A stretch of 64,000 nt of DNA from Shewanella benthica (GCA_023284085.1 JAKVHY010000028.1:23846-87845); one strand, 5' to 3'. Shown: positions 1-9,402, counted from the first letter of the stretch. Notes: generated by a model not told the origin, from the sequence alone. Made by a program: numbers and translations.

Positions 1-883
1 TGAGCGTGAGCTTATCAGAATTGAATGGAACATAAGTTCACCGCCACTCGTATCTTTGATTATTCCAACTAGAAATGGTTTGAACCTTGTTAAAGCCTGT
101 ATCGAGTCAATTTTAACTAAGACCACTTATGCGCATTATGAGATTTTGCTTATTGATAACAATTCGGATGATCCTGAGTGTTTGAGTTATTTCGATCTTC
201 TTGCTCAAAACGAAAAAATTCGTGTCATTAGCTATAAGCATGAGTTTAATTATTCAGCGATAAATAATTTCGCTGTATCACATGCAAATGGAGACATCAT
301 AGGCTTGATCAATAATGATGTTGAAGTTATTTCGCCAGATTGGTTAAGCTCAATGGTAGGGCATGCTATCCGTGAAGACATTGGTTGTGTCGGTGCAAAA
401 TTACTCTACTCTAATGAGCTCATTCAACATGCTGGAGTAGTTCTCGGTTATGGACAGAGTGCAGGACATGCTCATAAATTCTACCCTGCAACACATTCTG
501 GCTATATGAATAGGCTAGTGTCTTCTCACAATGTATCGGCGGTTACAGCAGCATGTTTACTCGTTAAAAAAGAGTTATTCGAGGCGGTCAACGGCTTGAA
601 TGAAAAAAGGCTATCCATAGCATTCAATGATGTTGATTTTTGTCTGAAAGTACAAAGTTTACATGTTCGAAATGTGTATTGTGCTGAAGCAGTGCTTTTT
701 CATCATGAATCAGTGTCGCGAGGGCTTGAAGATACTGCGGAAAAACAGCAAAGATTTCGTTCAGAGCTTAATTATTTACGTGAACAATGGCCTGAATTCA
801 TTCAGAACGATCCCGCGTATAATCCAAATTTGACCTTAAAACGAGAAAACTTTTCAATCAAAGGTCATTCTGAATATCGTTAG
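1..883 (+). CDS. Glycosyltransferase family 2, C-terminal part (5' end outside window)
   Basis: The reading frame is open from base 2, so the gene starts upstream of the window; the TTG at 56 lies inside the sequence and is not a believable start. The visible part holds a GT-A fold: SLIIPTRNG at the start of the Rossmann-like half, the nucleotide-binding acidic patch in INNDVEV, and a late acceptor-site stretch FNDVDFCLKV. This pattern is common in rhamnosyltransferase-like GT2 domains that form the C-terminal half of large multidomain proteins, which fits the missing upstream part. It would transfer a sugar from a nucleotide donor at the cytoplasmic membrane during O-antigen or capsule assembly. 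Two more GT2 genes follow on the same strand. Donor and acceptor cannot be told from sequence. Confidence 0.85.
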   Translation, partial: ERELIRIEWNISSPPLVSLIIPTRNGLNLVKACIESILTKTTYAHYEILLIDNNSDDPECLSYFDLLAQNEKIRVISYKHEFNYSAINNFAVSHANGDIIGLINNDVEVISPDWLSSMVGHAIREDIGCVGAKLLYSNELIQHAGVVLGYGQSAGHAHKFYPATHSGYMNRLVSSHNVSAVTAACLLVKKELFEAVNGLNEKRLSIAFNDVDFCLKVQSLHVRNVYCAEAVLFHHESVSRGLEDTAEKQQRFRSELNYLREQWPEFIQNDPAYNPNLTLKRENFSIKGHSEYR

Positions 884-1058
884 AGGATTGTTGCATCTTG
901 GTGTCGCTCTGTTGTTTATCTGTGTTTTGAGTCATTTAGCATCCAAATTACGGATCCACGAGTGATAATCTTTGCTAAACAATGTAGAATCTAGCGACAA
1001 TTTTCCTAGTCAATATGTGTTTTATCCATAATGACTGTACAGCTATGCGTTACAGAGA

Positions 1059-1967
1059 GTGTGTCGTTTGAATCAACCGTTTCATGATAATTTTGTCTTT
1101 CAATCGTCACACCCTATCCCCGAACAGATCGTTAGTGTTTGTGGGATGTCTGTATATAGTGGAGATAAACTGGCTTGGCTACAAGAAGCTTGTGAGAGTG
1201 TTTTAGCGCAAACGTTACCAGCTTCGGTTTTTTTTATCGTGATAGATGGTGACGTGGCTACCGATATTGCTTTGTACCTTTCAGCTCTGGAAAGGGACAA
1301 TGTAAGTATCATTTTGGCTCATGGTGCAAACAACAAAGGCCTGAGCACCTGCATGAATTACATCATAGATTGGGCAATACAATATAAACCGTCATATTTC
1401 TTCAGGATGGATGCCGATGATATTAGTGTGTCTCATCGATTCGAAAAGCAAGTCCAGCTGTTGGAAAACCACCCTGATGTAGATGTATTAGGCTCAGCCC
1501 TATGGGAGATTGATGAAAGCGGGAAAAGAGTGGGTATACGTCGTTTGCCGACTAAACACTCAGCTCTACTGAATTCTTTTTCCAGAAGGTGTCCCCTCAA
1601 CCATCCAACAGTTGCTATCAGATTTAAAGTTTTTGAAAATGAGCATAGATATCTAGTTGATAAATTAAATACTCAGGATTACTTCTTTTGGATACAACTA
1701 GCAAAAGGTGGCTATAAATTTGCTAACGTGCGAGAGCCATTGTTGCATTTTAGACGCATCAATGGTTTTTATAAACGCAGAGGGCGGGGGAAGTCTCTCA
1801 ATGAGTTTAAAGCTCGCATGTTTGCGATGGAACAGCTAGAACAAAAGTCATGGAATAACTATGTCTATGCAGTCTTAATTCTTGTTATGAGAATGATGCC
1901 TGCACAGGTTATAAAGGTCGCTTACAAAGTCGATAGGTACTTCCTTAACAAAATTGGACGTCATTAA
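1059..1967 (+). CDS. Glycosyltransferase family 2
   Basis: GT2 protein of up to 302 residues. The N-terminal beta strand VSVCGMSVYSGD and the SVLAQTL helix are typical of GT2 enzymes, and the FFRMDADDIS segment supplies the DxD-like metal/nucleotide motif. The C-terminal half (LNHPTVAIRF, then QDYFFWIQLAKGG) resembles glycosyltransferases of lipopolysaccharide outer-core and capsule clusters. The start is uncertain: GTG at 1059 has only a weak, too-close purine stretch, and ATG at 1146 would cut into the first strand, so a start between them is possible. It is followed after three bases by the next glycosyltransferase, implying one operon. The sugar specificity is unknown. Confidence 0.82.
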   Translation: MCRLNQPFHDNFVFQSSHPIPEQIVSVCGMSVYSGDKLAWLQEACESVLAQTLPASVFFIVIDGDVATDIALYLSALERDNVSIILAHGANNKGLSTCMNYIIDWAIQYKPSYFFRMDADDISVSHRFEKQVQLLENHPDVDVLGSALWEIDESGKRVGIRRLPTKHSALLNSFSRRCPLNHPTVAIRFKVFENEHRYLVDKLNTQDYFFWIQLAKGGYKFANVREPLLHFRRINGFYKRRGRGKSLNEFKARMFAMEQLEQKSWNNYVYAVLILVMRMMPAQVIKVAYKVDRYFLNKIGRH

Positions 1968-1970
1968 TAT

Positions 1971-2840
1971 ATGATTGGTGCCATTGTAGTAGTCTATAAA
2001 CCTGATTTATCCCTTACAGAAAGGTTATTGGCACGAGTCTGTAATCAGACCGATATCGTTGTGATCGTAGATAACAGCCCGAACGTCAATGACTTTCATA
2101 GTGTGATAGATAACTATGAATACCTGCATTTTCCAGAAAATGTAGGTATCGCCGGTGCGCATAATGAGGGGCTTAAACGACTATTGAGCAAAGGCTGTGA
2201 ATATGGCTTGTTGCTCGACCAAGATAGCCATATACCCAGTGATATGGCATTTAGTTTGTCGAGTTTATTACTTGCTTCTAAAAGCCTTAACCATAACATC
2301 ATTGCTATTGGTCCTAGGATTCATTGTGAGTTCACCGATAAAAAAGTGCGCTCTCTCATCCAGAGGGAAGTGTTTGAGTATGAGGACCTGGTAGGTGTGA
2401 CACAAATAATAGCCTCAGGTATGATGATTGACTTAGGTGTGCTTGATACTGTTGGCCTTAAAGATGAGAGCTTGTTTATCGATGGGGTCGATCATGAGTG
2501 GTGTTGGCGGGCAAGGCGATTAAACTTTAGCATCGCGAGAGCGAAGAAAGTTGAGATGGTACACCGTTTAGGTGATTCCAGGGCCAAATTTGCCGGAATT
2601 ACTTACAAAGTCGGCTCCCCAATCCGCTTGTATTACCAGTTTCGTAATATATTGCTCTTGAGTCGTCGAAATTATGTACCCCTATATTGGAAAGTTCGCT
2701 GTCTATGCTTTATGCCACTGCGTATGTTTCTAAACGCCACTATGCAAGATAATCGACTCAAAAGAATCAAGTTTATGTACCGTGGGGTTATCGATGGCCT
2801 CAAAGGCTGCACAGGTTCTTATCAAAAAAACTGGCATTAG
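1971..2840 (+). CDS. Glycosyltransferase family 2, rhamnosyltransferase-like
   Basis: A 289-residue GT2 enzyme. The N-terminus MIGAIVVVYKPD, the IVDNSPN strand, the ENVGIAGAHNEG segment and the LLLDQDSHIP acidic motif are the signature of the rhamnosyltransferase subgroup of GT2 (WbbL/RfbF-like), which moves L-rhamnose from dTDP-rhamnose to O-antigen intermediates. A second conserved patch, FIDGVDHEWCWRAR, holds the probable catalytic acidic residues. It begins three bases after the previous gene, so the two are almost certainly cotranscribed. It is the last gene of this glycan operon. About 260 bases without a recognisable gene separate it from cysD. Rhamnose as donor is inferred from family resemblance only. 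Confidence 0.82.
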   Translation: MIGAIVVVYKPDLSLTERLLARVCNQTDIVVIVDNSPNVNDFHSVIDNYEYLHFPENVGIAGAHNEGLKRLLSKGCEYGLLLDQDSHIPSDMAFSLSSLLLASKSLNHNIIAIGPRIHCEFTDKKVRSLIQREVFEYEDLVGVTQIIASGMMIDLGVLDTVGLKDESLFIDGVDHEWCWRARRLNFSIARAKKVEMVHRLGDSRAKFAGITYKVGSPIRLYYQFRNILLLSRRNYVPLYWKVRCLCFMPLRMFLNATMQDNRLKRIKFMYRGVIDGLKGCTGSYQKNWH

Positions 2841-3103
2841 CGCTCAGTAGCTTGAAGTCAGCGATACAAATTCGGCTCATGACTTCTCGTTGTTGTGAGT
2901 CTAATAGGGTTATAAATTGCTATGACTTATTCAATTTCAGATGAGACATTATCTCTTTTTTTTGATAAAATATTGTCAAAATTTAACAGGTAAATTTTAT
3001 GCACCTGTTCTTAAAGTATTAATGTAAGAGTTCTAAACGTGCGGCTTATCTATTGCTGCTCCAATGACTGATCCAAAGTGTTTATTTAGGATGTAACAAT
3101 AAA

Positions 3104-4012
3104 ATGACTGAAGATAGAATGACTCACCTGAAAGCCTTAGAGGCTGAATCTATTCAGATTATGCGTGAAGTTGCTGCTGAATTCGACAACCCCGTAATGC
3201 TGTATTCGGTTGGTAAAGACTCATCTGTTTTATTACATTTGGCACGGAAAGCTTTCTACCCAGGTAAGATACCATTCCCTTTGATGCATGTTGATACCAA
3301 CTGGAAATTCAAAGAGATGATTGAGTTTCGTGATCAGATGGCAAAAGAATATGATTTTGACTTGATTGTACACAAGAACCCCCGTGGTATCGAGATGGGC
3401 GTGGGGCCGTTTACCCACGGAAGTGCTAAACATACCGATATCATGAAAACCGAAGGTCTCAAGCAGGCTTTGGATATGCACGGTTTTGACGCCGCTTTTG
3501 GTGGTGCTCGCCGTGATGAAGAGAAGTCTCGTGCTAAAGAGCGCGTTTATTCATTCCGTGATAGTAAACATAGATGGGACCCTAAGAATCAACGTCCTGA
3601 ACTTTGGAGCATCTATAACGGTAAGGTCGAAAAAGGCGAGAGCATTCGTGTGTTTCCTCTATCTAATTGGACTGAGCTCGATATTTGGCAATACATCTAC
3701 CTTGAAGGGATTAAGATCCCATCGCTTTATCTAGCTAAGCTTCGTCCAGTAGTTGAGCGCGATGGTACTTTGATCATGGTTGATGATGAGCGTATGCCAA
3801 TCGAAGAAGGTGAAGTGGTTCAACAGAAGATGGTTAGATTCAGGACGCTAGGCTGTTATCCCCTGACCGGTGCGGTTGAGTCTGAAGCGACCACCTTGCC
3901 TGAGATCATCCAAGAGATGTTGCTCTGTACTACATCAGAGAGACAGGGACGAGTGATAGATAATGACTCTTCCGGGTCCATGGAAAAGAAGAAGATGGAA
4001 GGCTATTTCTAA
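3104..4012 (+). CDS. cysD: Sulfate adenylyltransferase subunit 2 (CysD)
   Basis: The catalytic subunit of ATP sulfurylase, which forms adenosine 5'-phosphosulfate from sulfate and ATP in assimilatory sulfate reduction. At 302 residues it has the length of the Escherichia coli protein and keeps its landmark segments: the PP-loop YSVGKDSSVLLHLARKAFYP, HGSAKHTDIMKTEGLKQAL, GGARRDEEKSRAKER and the C-terminal TSERQGRVID. It acts as a heterodimer with CysN, encoded 178 bases downstream. That gap is unusually long for cysDN and is occupied by a perfect inverted repeat over the cysD stop codon and a REP-type pair. The downstream genes cysN, an SLC13 permease and cysC complete the activation module. 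Confidence 0.97.
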   Translation: MTEDRMTHLKALEAESIQIMREVAAEFDNPVMLYSVGKDSSVLLHLARKAFYPGKIPFPLMHVDTNWKFKEMIEFRDQMAKEYDFDLIVHKNPRGIEMGVGPFTHGSAKHTDIMKTEGLKQALDMHGFDAAFGGARRDEEKSRAKERVYSFRDSKHRWDPKNQRPELWSIYNGKVEKGESIRVFPLSNWTELDIWQYIYLEGIKIPSLYLAKLRPVVERDGTLIMVDDERMPIEEGEVVQQKMVRFRTLGCYPLTGAVESEATTLPEIIQEMLLCTTSERQGRVIDNDSSGSMEKKKMEGYF

Positions 4013-4035
4013 ATCGCTGCGCGATTTAGAAATAG
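4003..4035. repeat. Perfect 15-bp inverted repeat spanning the cysD stop codon
   Basis: CTATTTCTAAATCGC at 4003-4017 is matched exactly by its reverse complement at 4021-4035, with only TGC between. The left arm includes the last codons and TAA stop of cysD, so the right arm is a copy of coding sequence in inverted orientation. There is no run of T after it, so it is a poor intrinsic terminator; it could instead act as an mRNA-stabilising hairpin between cysD and cysN. Confidence 0.85.
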
Positions 4036-4050
4036 GACCGACTTGTTGTT

Positions 4051-4119
4051 TGTAGGAGGGTCTTTAGGCCCGAATCTTTGCTTGTTGCAATCAATCGCGG
4101 CTAAAACGAGCTCCTACGG
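4051..4119. repeat. REP-type inverted pair between cysD and cysN
   Basis: The left half TGTAGGAGGGTCTTTAGGCC and the right half (CGCGGCTAAAACGAGCTCC) point toward each other. The same halves recur at 13368-13622, 14938-15001 and 22815-23450 in this window. They look like REP units mobilised by the tyrosine transposase at 12866-13321. This copy sits inside the cysD-cysN operon. Confidence 0.85.
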
Positions 4120-4190
4120 CGACCGTATAGAATTTAGATTTAACTATGAGCATGCTTTTGAAGCTCGAAGCTCATAGATAAGGAACAGAG

Positions 4191-5597
4191 ATGACCACAA
4201 GTTCGAATTTGATTGCTTCAGATATTGAAGAGTACTTAAAAGTTCACGAAAACAAAGATATGTTGCGAGTGTTAACTTGTGGCAGTGTCGATGACGGTAA
4301 GTCTACCTTGATCGGTCGTTTGCTGTTTGATAGCAAGATGATCTTCGAAGATCAGTTGGCTGCGATTAAAAAAGATTCCAAGCGCTTCAATACCACGGAT
4401 CAACCTTTCGATTTAGCCTTACTCGTTGATGGCTTACAGTCGGAACGTGAACAGGGTATCACTATTGACGTGGCGTACCGTTATTTTGCTACTGAGCAGC
4501 GCAAGTTTATTATTGCCGATACCCCCGGCCATGAGCAATATACACGTAATATGGCAACGGGTGCTTCAACATGTGATCTCGCGATTATTCTTATCGATGC
4601 GCGCCATGGTGTCCAAGTTCAGACCAAACGTCACAGCTTTATTTGCTCACTTTTGGGTATTAAGCATGTTGTGGTGGCGATAAATAAGATGGACGCTGTC
4701 GATTATGATCAGTCTGTCTATCAGAAGATCAAAAAAGAGTACCGTAAATTCGCAGAAGCGTTAACTTTTGACGACATTCGATTTGTTCCCATCTCTGCGC
4801 TAAAGGGAGATAACGTCGTTAACGAAAGTGAACATATGCCATGGTACCCTGGTTCCACCTTAATGAAGCTGTTAAATACAGTTTCTATTACTCGTGCAAA
4901 GAGTGATGATTTTCGCATGCAAGTTCAATATGTCAATCGTCCGAATCTTGATTTTAGAGGTTTTTGCGGCAATATAGCAGCGGGAGATATACGTGTTGGA
5001 GATACTATCGTTACTCTACCGTCAGGCAAAGAGAGTAAAGTTAAGTCTATAGTCACTTTCGATGGTGACTTAGAGAAAGCTTCAGCTGGTATGCCCATTA
5101 CCATTACGTTAGAAGACGAGATTGATATTAGCCGTGGCGACATGTTAGTTAGACCCCATGCACAGCCCTTCTCGAGTAGTCATTTCGAAGCGGATGTGGT
5201 TTGGATGACTGAAGAGCCTCTGCATATCGATCGTGAGTATGCGATTAAAGTAGGCAGTAAATCTGTCTACGGTCATGTTGAGGTTATTAACCATAAAGTA
5301 GATGTTAATACACTGGAAACCCAGCCTACTCAGCAATTAGGTTTGAATGAAATCGGTAATTGTGAGTTTACTGTAACTGCACCGATTCAATTTGATGCAT
5401 ACGATGTAAATCGCTCTACGGGTGCATTTATTATCATTGATCGTTTAACTAACGTAACTGTTGGTGCAGGCATGATACGTAAGCCTGTCGAAGCCAAATT
5501 GAATAGTGACAGCTCTCAGTTTTCAGAATTTGAAGTAGAGATGAATGCACTGGTTCGTAAGCATTTTCCTCACTGGGGGGCAAAAATAATTCGTTAA
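4191..5597 (+). CDS. cysN: Sulfate adenylyltransferase subunit 1, GTPase (CysN)
   Basis: The GTPase subunit of ATP sulfurylase, 468 residues, close to the usual length of about 475. It is an EF-Tu-like protein: P-loop GSVDDGKSTLIGRL near residue 32, switch regions around REQGITIDVAYRYF, the DTPGHEQY motif, NKMD and the SALKGDN segment, followed by two beta-barrel domains. GTP hydrolysis drives APS formation by CysD. No APS-kinase domain is fused; a separate cysC lies 2 kb downstream. A hairpin with a T-run follows at 5639-5672, so the permease gene after it may be reached by read-through or have its own promoter. ATG at 4191 follows a purine-rich AAGGAACAGAG, a good ribosome-binding site. Confidence 0.97.
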   Translation: MTTSSNLIASDIEEYLKVHENKDMLRVLTCGSVDDGKSTLIGRLLFDSKMIFEDQLAAIKKDSKRFNTTDQPFDLALLVDGLQSEREQGITIDVAYRYFATEQRKFIIADTPGHEQYTRNMATGASTCDLAIILIDARHGVQVQTKRHSFICSLLGIKHVVVAINKMDAVDYDQSVYQKIKKEYRKFAEALTFDDIRFVPISALKGDNVVNESEHMPWYPGSTLMKLLNTVSITRAKSDDFRMQVQYVNRPNLDFRGFCGNIAAGDIRVGDTIVTLPSGKESKVKSIVTFDGDLEKASAGMPITITLEDEIDISRGDMLVRPHAQPFSSSHFEADVVWMTEEPLHIDREYAIKVGSKSVYGHVEVINHKVDVNTLETQPTQQLGLNEIGNCEFTVTAPIQFDAYDVNRSTGAFIIIDRLTNVTVGAGMIRKPVEAKLNSDSSQFSEFEVEMNALVRKHFPHWGAKIIR

Positions 5598-5638
5598 CAA
5601 ACGGATTGTTTTTGAACAAGCTCTTTGGTTATTAAATA

Positions 5639-5672
5639 AGGCTGTATGGCACTCTTGCTGACAGCCTTTTTT
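5639..5672 (+). terminator. Rho-independent terminator after cysN
   Basis: AGGCTGT at 5639-5645 pairs with ACAGCCT at 5661-5667, directly followed by a run of T. It lies 40 bases after the cysN stop codon and 50 bases before the next start. Confidence 0.75.
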
Positions 5673-5723
5673 CATTATAACTTGTATTAAATTCACGATA
5701 ATTTACATTAGCGAAGAACGATT

Positions 5724-7457
5724 ATGTCTTTTAGTGCATATTTAACGCTTGCCATCTTTTTTATGACTATCATTGGCTTAGTTCGATTTCAAAGTCGATC
5801 TTCTACTGTGTTTGGAGCCACTTTACTTTCTTTAGTCGCACTTGGGCTCGTTTCTACAGAGCAGCTTCTCTCTAGTATGGCTAACCCCGGGCTTGTGACA
5901 TTAGTATTATTGATTCTCTGTTCTTTTGCGCTTGAGAAAACTCGGTTACTGCGAGTTATTGCCTCTAAAGTCATTGTGAGTAGTTACCAATCAACTTGGT
6001 TTAGGTTGTTTGGCGTGACGACCATATGTTCTGCGCTCCTTAATAATACAGCCGTTGTTGCCACTCTTTTATCTCCTATTCGTAATAATCCGCATCACTT
6101 TTCCAGCAAGTTGCTTTTGCCTTTATCTTATGCCGCAATTTTGGGAGGCACACTAACGCTTATAGGCACTTCTACTAATTTAATTGTGAATAGCCTTTAT
6201 ATTGATGCGCAAGGTCAGTCTTTATCATTTTTCTCATTTACGGCTGTTGGTGCTTTCCTTGTTGTGGGTTGCGGTTTCGTTTTATGGTTTTGTAGTCGTT
6301 GGCTACCAGAAATAATTCAAAAGGATACAGATTCTAAAGGGTACTTTTTAGATGCCAAAGTCATCGCCGGTTCTGAACTCATTGGTCGTTCGGTTGAGCA
6401 GAATGGACTACGTCACTTAGAATCTCTTTTTTTAGTAGAAGTGGTAAGAGATGGACATTTAATCAGCCCGGTAGCGCCTTCTGAAGTACTACAGGAAGGT
6501 GACCGACTAATTTTCTGTGGTGACATTGCTAAGATGATGCAATTGGGGCAATTTTCAGGGCTGGAACTGTTTGCCGATAAAAATGGCTTGTTGAAATCAA
6601 ACTTAACTGAAGTTGTTGTTAAACAAGAGAGTGTATTGGTTGGAAAGTCGATCAAAATATGTGGCTTTCGAGCCCTTTTTGATGCGGCTGTTGTAGCCAT
6701 TCGACGTGACGGTGAAGAAGTATCAGGTAAGCTTGGTGAAGTTGAAATTAAAGCCGGTGATTTTCTTGTTCTTGCCGTCGGTGAAGATTATCGTACTCGA
6801 AGGAACATTAGTAAAAACTTCATTACTGTCAGTGGCGTAGAGCCAGAGATTCGAATCAATGGCTTTAAGGCTTGGTTATCGGTCGGTGGTTTTGTGTTAA
6901 CGATTGGATTAGCGGCAACTGGCATCATAGGCATGCTAGAAGGTTTGTTATTGTTTTTAGGGCTACTGGTTTTTAGTGAGTGCGTTAATGTCAATGAACT
7001 CATGAGACGATTTCCTGCTGATATTTGGTTAATTGTTTCATCTGCAATTTTATTATCTCATGCTTTAGTCAATTCTGGTGTGGTCGAAGCGCTAGGCATT
7101 TGGGTCAATGCGTCCACAGATCAGAATCACGTCTATTTAGCTTTAATTCTTGTCTATATAGCAACTTGGCTTATGACGGAGTTGATTACTAATAATGCAG
7201 CTGCGGCACTTATGTTCCCTATTGCTTATAGTATAGCGTTAGGATTTGGTGTAGATATTCTTCCATTTGTTATGACCGTTGCTTTTGCTGCGAGCGGTAG
7301 CTTCATTAGCCCGTATGGTTACCAAACGAATCTTATGGTATTCAACGCAGGCCAATATCGTTTGCAAGATTTTGTAAAAGTTGGCTTACCTGTGAGTTTA
7401 GTTTATGCCGTTATTGTAATAATAACGGTTCCAATATTTTTTCCGTTTTATAAATAA
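5724..7457 (+). CDS. SLC13-family permease with two TrkA-C domains (probable sulfate uptake)
   Basis: A 577-residue inner-membrane protein. Several hydrophobic helices come first, including LLNNTAVVATLLSPI and GGTLTLIGTSTNLIVNSLYI, the SNT-like ion-binding motifs of the divalent-anion:sodium symporter (SLC13/ArsB) fold. A soluble insertion of about 170 residues (roughly 210-375) contains two TrkA-C/RCK-C regulatory domains (for example EGDRLIFCGD and AGDFLVLAVGED). A second helical half follows, with ELITNNAAAALMFP. Lying between cysN and cysC, it most likely imports sulfate and replaces the ABC importer CysPUWA, which is not in the window. Sulfate as substrate is an inference from context. 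Confidence 0.88.
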   Translation: MSFSAYLTLAIFFMTIIGLVRFQSRSSTVFGATLLSLVALGLVSTEQLLSSMANPGLVTLVLLILCSFALEKTRLLRVIASKVIVSSYQSTWFRLFGVTTICSALLNNTAVVATLLSPIRNNPHHFSSKLLLPLSYAAILGGTLTLIGTSTNLIVNSLYIDAQGQSLSFFSFTAVGAFLVVGCGFVLWFCSRWLPEIIQKDTDSKGYFLDAKVIAGSELIGRSVEQNGLRHLESLFLVEVVRDGHLISPVAPSEVLQEGDRLIFCGDIAKMMQLGQFSGLELFADKNGLLKSNLTEVVVKQESVLVGKSIKICGFRALFDAAVVAIRRDGEEVSGKLGEVEIKAGDFLVLAVGEDYRTRRNISKNFITVSGVEPEIRINGFKAWLSVGGFVLTIGLAATGIIGMLEGLLLFLGLLVFSECVNVNELMRRFPADIWLIVSSAILLSHALVNSGVVEALGIWVNASTDQNHVYLALILVYIATWLMTELITNNAAAALMFPIAYSIALGFGVDILPFVMTVAFAASGSFISPYGYQTNLMVFNAGQYRLQDFVKVGLPVSLVYAVIVIITVPIFFPFYK

Positions 7458-7569
7458 TGTGAGAGTAGCGATTAAACAAGTTTGTTGAAACTGTGGTTTT
7501 GATAACCTTGGCTAAATTTAGTTTATTGTTTATGCGCATTATAATAAGAATGATTTCAAAGGATAAGAG

Positions 7570-8208
7570 ATGACACAAGATCAATATAAAGTTGTTGAGG
7601 TTGAAGGTGATAAGTCATCTGACGTGGTATGGCACCAAGCGAGTGTTTCCCATCAGGATAGAGAAACTGCGAATGGACATCTTGGTGCTGTATTATGGTT
7701 TACGGGACTAAGTGGCTCGGGGAAGTCAACTGTCGCTAACGCAGTCGATAAAATGTTGCACGATTTAGGCTGTAAAACTTATGTGCTAGATGGGGATAAT
7801 GTTCGTCATGGCTTAAACGGCGATTTAGGCTTCTCTGATGTAGACAGAGTTGAAAATATCCGCCGTATTGGTGAGGTTTCCAAGCTGTTTGTTGATGCAG
7901 GTTTACTGGTATCTACAGCGTTTATCTCTCCTTTTATTCTTGATAGAGAGATGGTGAGAAGCCAACTAACACATGGACAATTTGTTGAGGTATTTATTGA
8001 TACTCCAATTGAAATATGTGAACAAAGGGATCCCAAAGGGCTTTATAAAAAGGCCAGAGCAGGCGAGATAAAAAACTTCACCGGAATCGATTCTGCCTAC
8101 GAATACCCTATCAAACCAGAAGTTCGAGTGAAAACTGCAGAGCAGTCGGTGGAAGCCTGTGCGAAGCAAGTGGTAGACTATCTTAAAGATAATGGATATT
8201 TAGGATAA
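7570..8208 (+). CDS. cysC: Adenylylsulfate kinase (CysC)
   Basis: APS kinase, 212 residues, which phosphorylates APS to PAPS. Visible motifs are the Walker A loop GLSGSGKST near residue 49, the substrate-binding LDGDNVRHGLN, the ENIRRIGEVSKLF segment and the lid region DPKGLYKKARAGEIKNFTGIDS. It closes the cysDN-permease-cysC group on the plus strand. ATG at 7570 follows AAGGATAAGAG, a good ribosome-binding site. The family is compact and strongly conserved, so the identification is secure. Confidence 0.96.
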   Translation: MTQDQYKVVEVEGDKSSDVVWHQASVSHQDRETANGHLGAVLWFTGLSGSGKSTVANAVDKMLHDLGCKTYVLDGDNVRHGLNGDLGFSDVDRVENIRRIGEVSKLFVDAGLLVSTAFISPFILDREMVRSQLTHGQFVEVFIDTPIEICEQRDPKGLYKKARAGEIKNFTGIDSAYEYPIKPEVRVKTAEQSVEACAKQVVDYLKDNGYLG

Positions 8209-8363
8209 CATCGCTTCAAGGGTTAAGACTAAAAGTGGAATATGTCCTGCTTTGTTTGTCATTTTTGAACTTGTTTCAGGATCCAGCTTGATACCTTGTT
8301 GCTTTATGTGTTCTATCTTGGACCAGCCTAAGCTCACTGCCTTAGCTCCCTATAAAGGAATTT

Positions 8364-9335
8364 ATGAACTACGATATTTTTAATGGCGATGCCGATGGCA
8401 TTATCGCCTTGTTACAGCTTCGCTTAGCTAATCCAGTTGATAGTAAGTTGATCACCGGGGTTAAACGTGACATTCAGTTGCTTGATAAGCTCTCTGTAAA
8501 GCAAGGAGATCAAGTCACTGTTCTCGATATCTCTATGGAAAAGAATATTAATGGCTTAAACAGGGCGCTAGAAGCTGGAGCCAGTGTCTTTTACGCCGAT
8601 CATCACAGGAGTGGTGATATCCCATCTCATGAAGGCCTAACTTCGCGTATCAATCTGGATGCCAATACTTGTACAGCGCTTATTATCGATGAATTTTTGC
8701 AAGGTCAGTTTCATCTATGGGCTATTACAGCAGCTTATGGCGATAACTTGGTCGCTAAAGCCAATGAGCTAGCCTTGGCGGTGGGTTTAACGACTGAGCA
8801 AGCCGAGCAGCTTAAAGAGCTGGGGACGCTCATTAACTATAATGGCTATGGTAGTAAGGTAACTGATCTACATTATCATCCGGCTGATCTTTTCAAATCC
8901 CTTTCGGCCTATGCCTCTCCATTTGAAGTGATAGCCGATAAAAACTCTCCTTTTTATGGTTTGCGGGAGGCGTATGAAGAAGATATGGAAAATGCACTCG
9001 CAGTCGAGGCTATCCACAAGAGTGAAATTTTCTCTTTGTATGAACTACCAAATGAAGCTTGGGCAAGGCGTATAAGTGGTGTATATGGCAATCTATTAGC
9101 GAATCAGAACTTGGATTCGGCTCACGGTGTCTTAACCGAAAACAGTGACGGCTCTTATACTTTTTCTTTAAGGGCTCCTTTACGCAATAAACAGGGGGCT
9201 GGGGATATTTGCTCACAGTTCGACTCTGGCGGTGGACGGGCTGCTGCAGCTGGGATCAATGCATTATGTAAACAGGATATCCAAAAACTGATTTCTATTG
9301 TGGAAAATAGTTATACGCACCGAGTTATCGCTTAA
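8364..9335 (+). CDS. DHH-family phosphoesterase
   Basis: A 323-residue DHH/DHHA1-type protein. The N-terminal metal-binding aspartates are in NGDADGIIA, a second set in VLDISMEKN and the namesake motif in YADHHRSGD. The C-terminal region ends with a DHHA1-like glycine-rich patch, GGGRAAAAGINAL. Members cleave phosphodiester or phosphoanhydride bonds (for example RecJ, NrnA, c-di-AMP phosphodiesterases); this subgroup has no assigned substrate that I recognise. It sits between cysC and ugd. A decayed fragment of a second copy lies at 12753-12852, suggesting an old duplication around the UDP-sugar genes. ATG at 8364 is preceded by AAAGGAATTT, a good ribosome-binding site. Confidence 0.85.
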   Translation: MNYDIFNGDADGIIALLQLRLANPVDSKLITGVKRDIQLLDKLSVKQGDQVTVLDISMEKNINGLNRALEAGASVFYADHHRSGDIPSHEGLTSRINLDANTCTALIIDEFLQGQFHLWAITAAYGDNLVAKANELALAVGLTTEQAEQLKELGTLINYNGYGSKVTDLHYHPADLFKSLSAYASPFEVIADKNSPFYGLREAYEEDMENALAVEAIHKSEIFSLYELPNEAWARRISGVYGNLLANQNLDSAHGVLTENSDGSYTFSLRAPLRNKQGAGDICSQFDSGGGRAAAAGINALCKQDIQKLISIVENSYTHRVIA

Positions 9336-9402
9336 TTAAGCCGGTTCTTTAGGCACTATGTGAATCCTTAGAGTACCTTGTATCATCAGAGATTTAGACA
9401 TT

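Noticed and set aside
2841..3103. Riboswitch or leader upstream of cysD
   Set aside because: No recognisable SAM or other riboswitch core or convincing stem pattern could be seen in the stretch.
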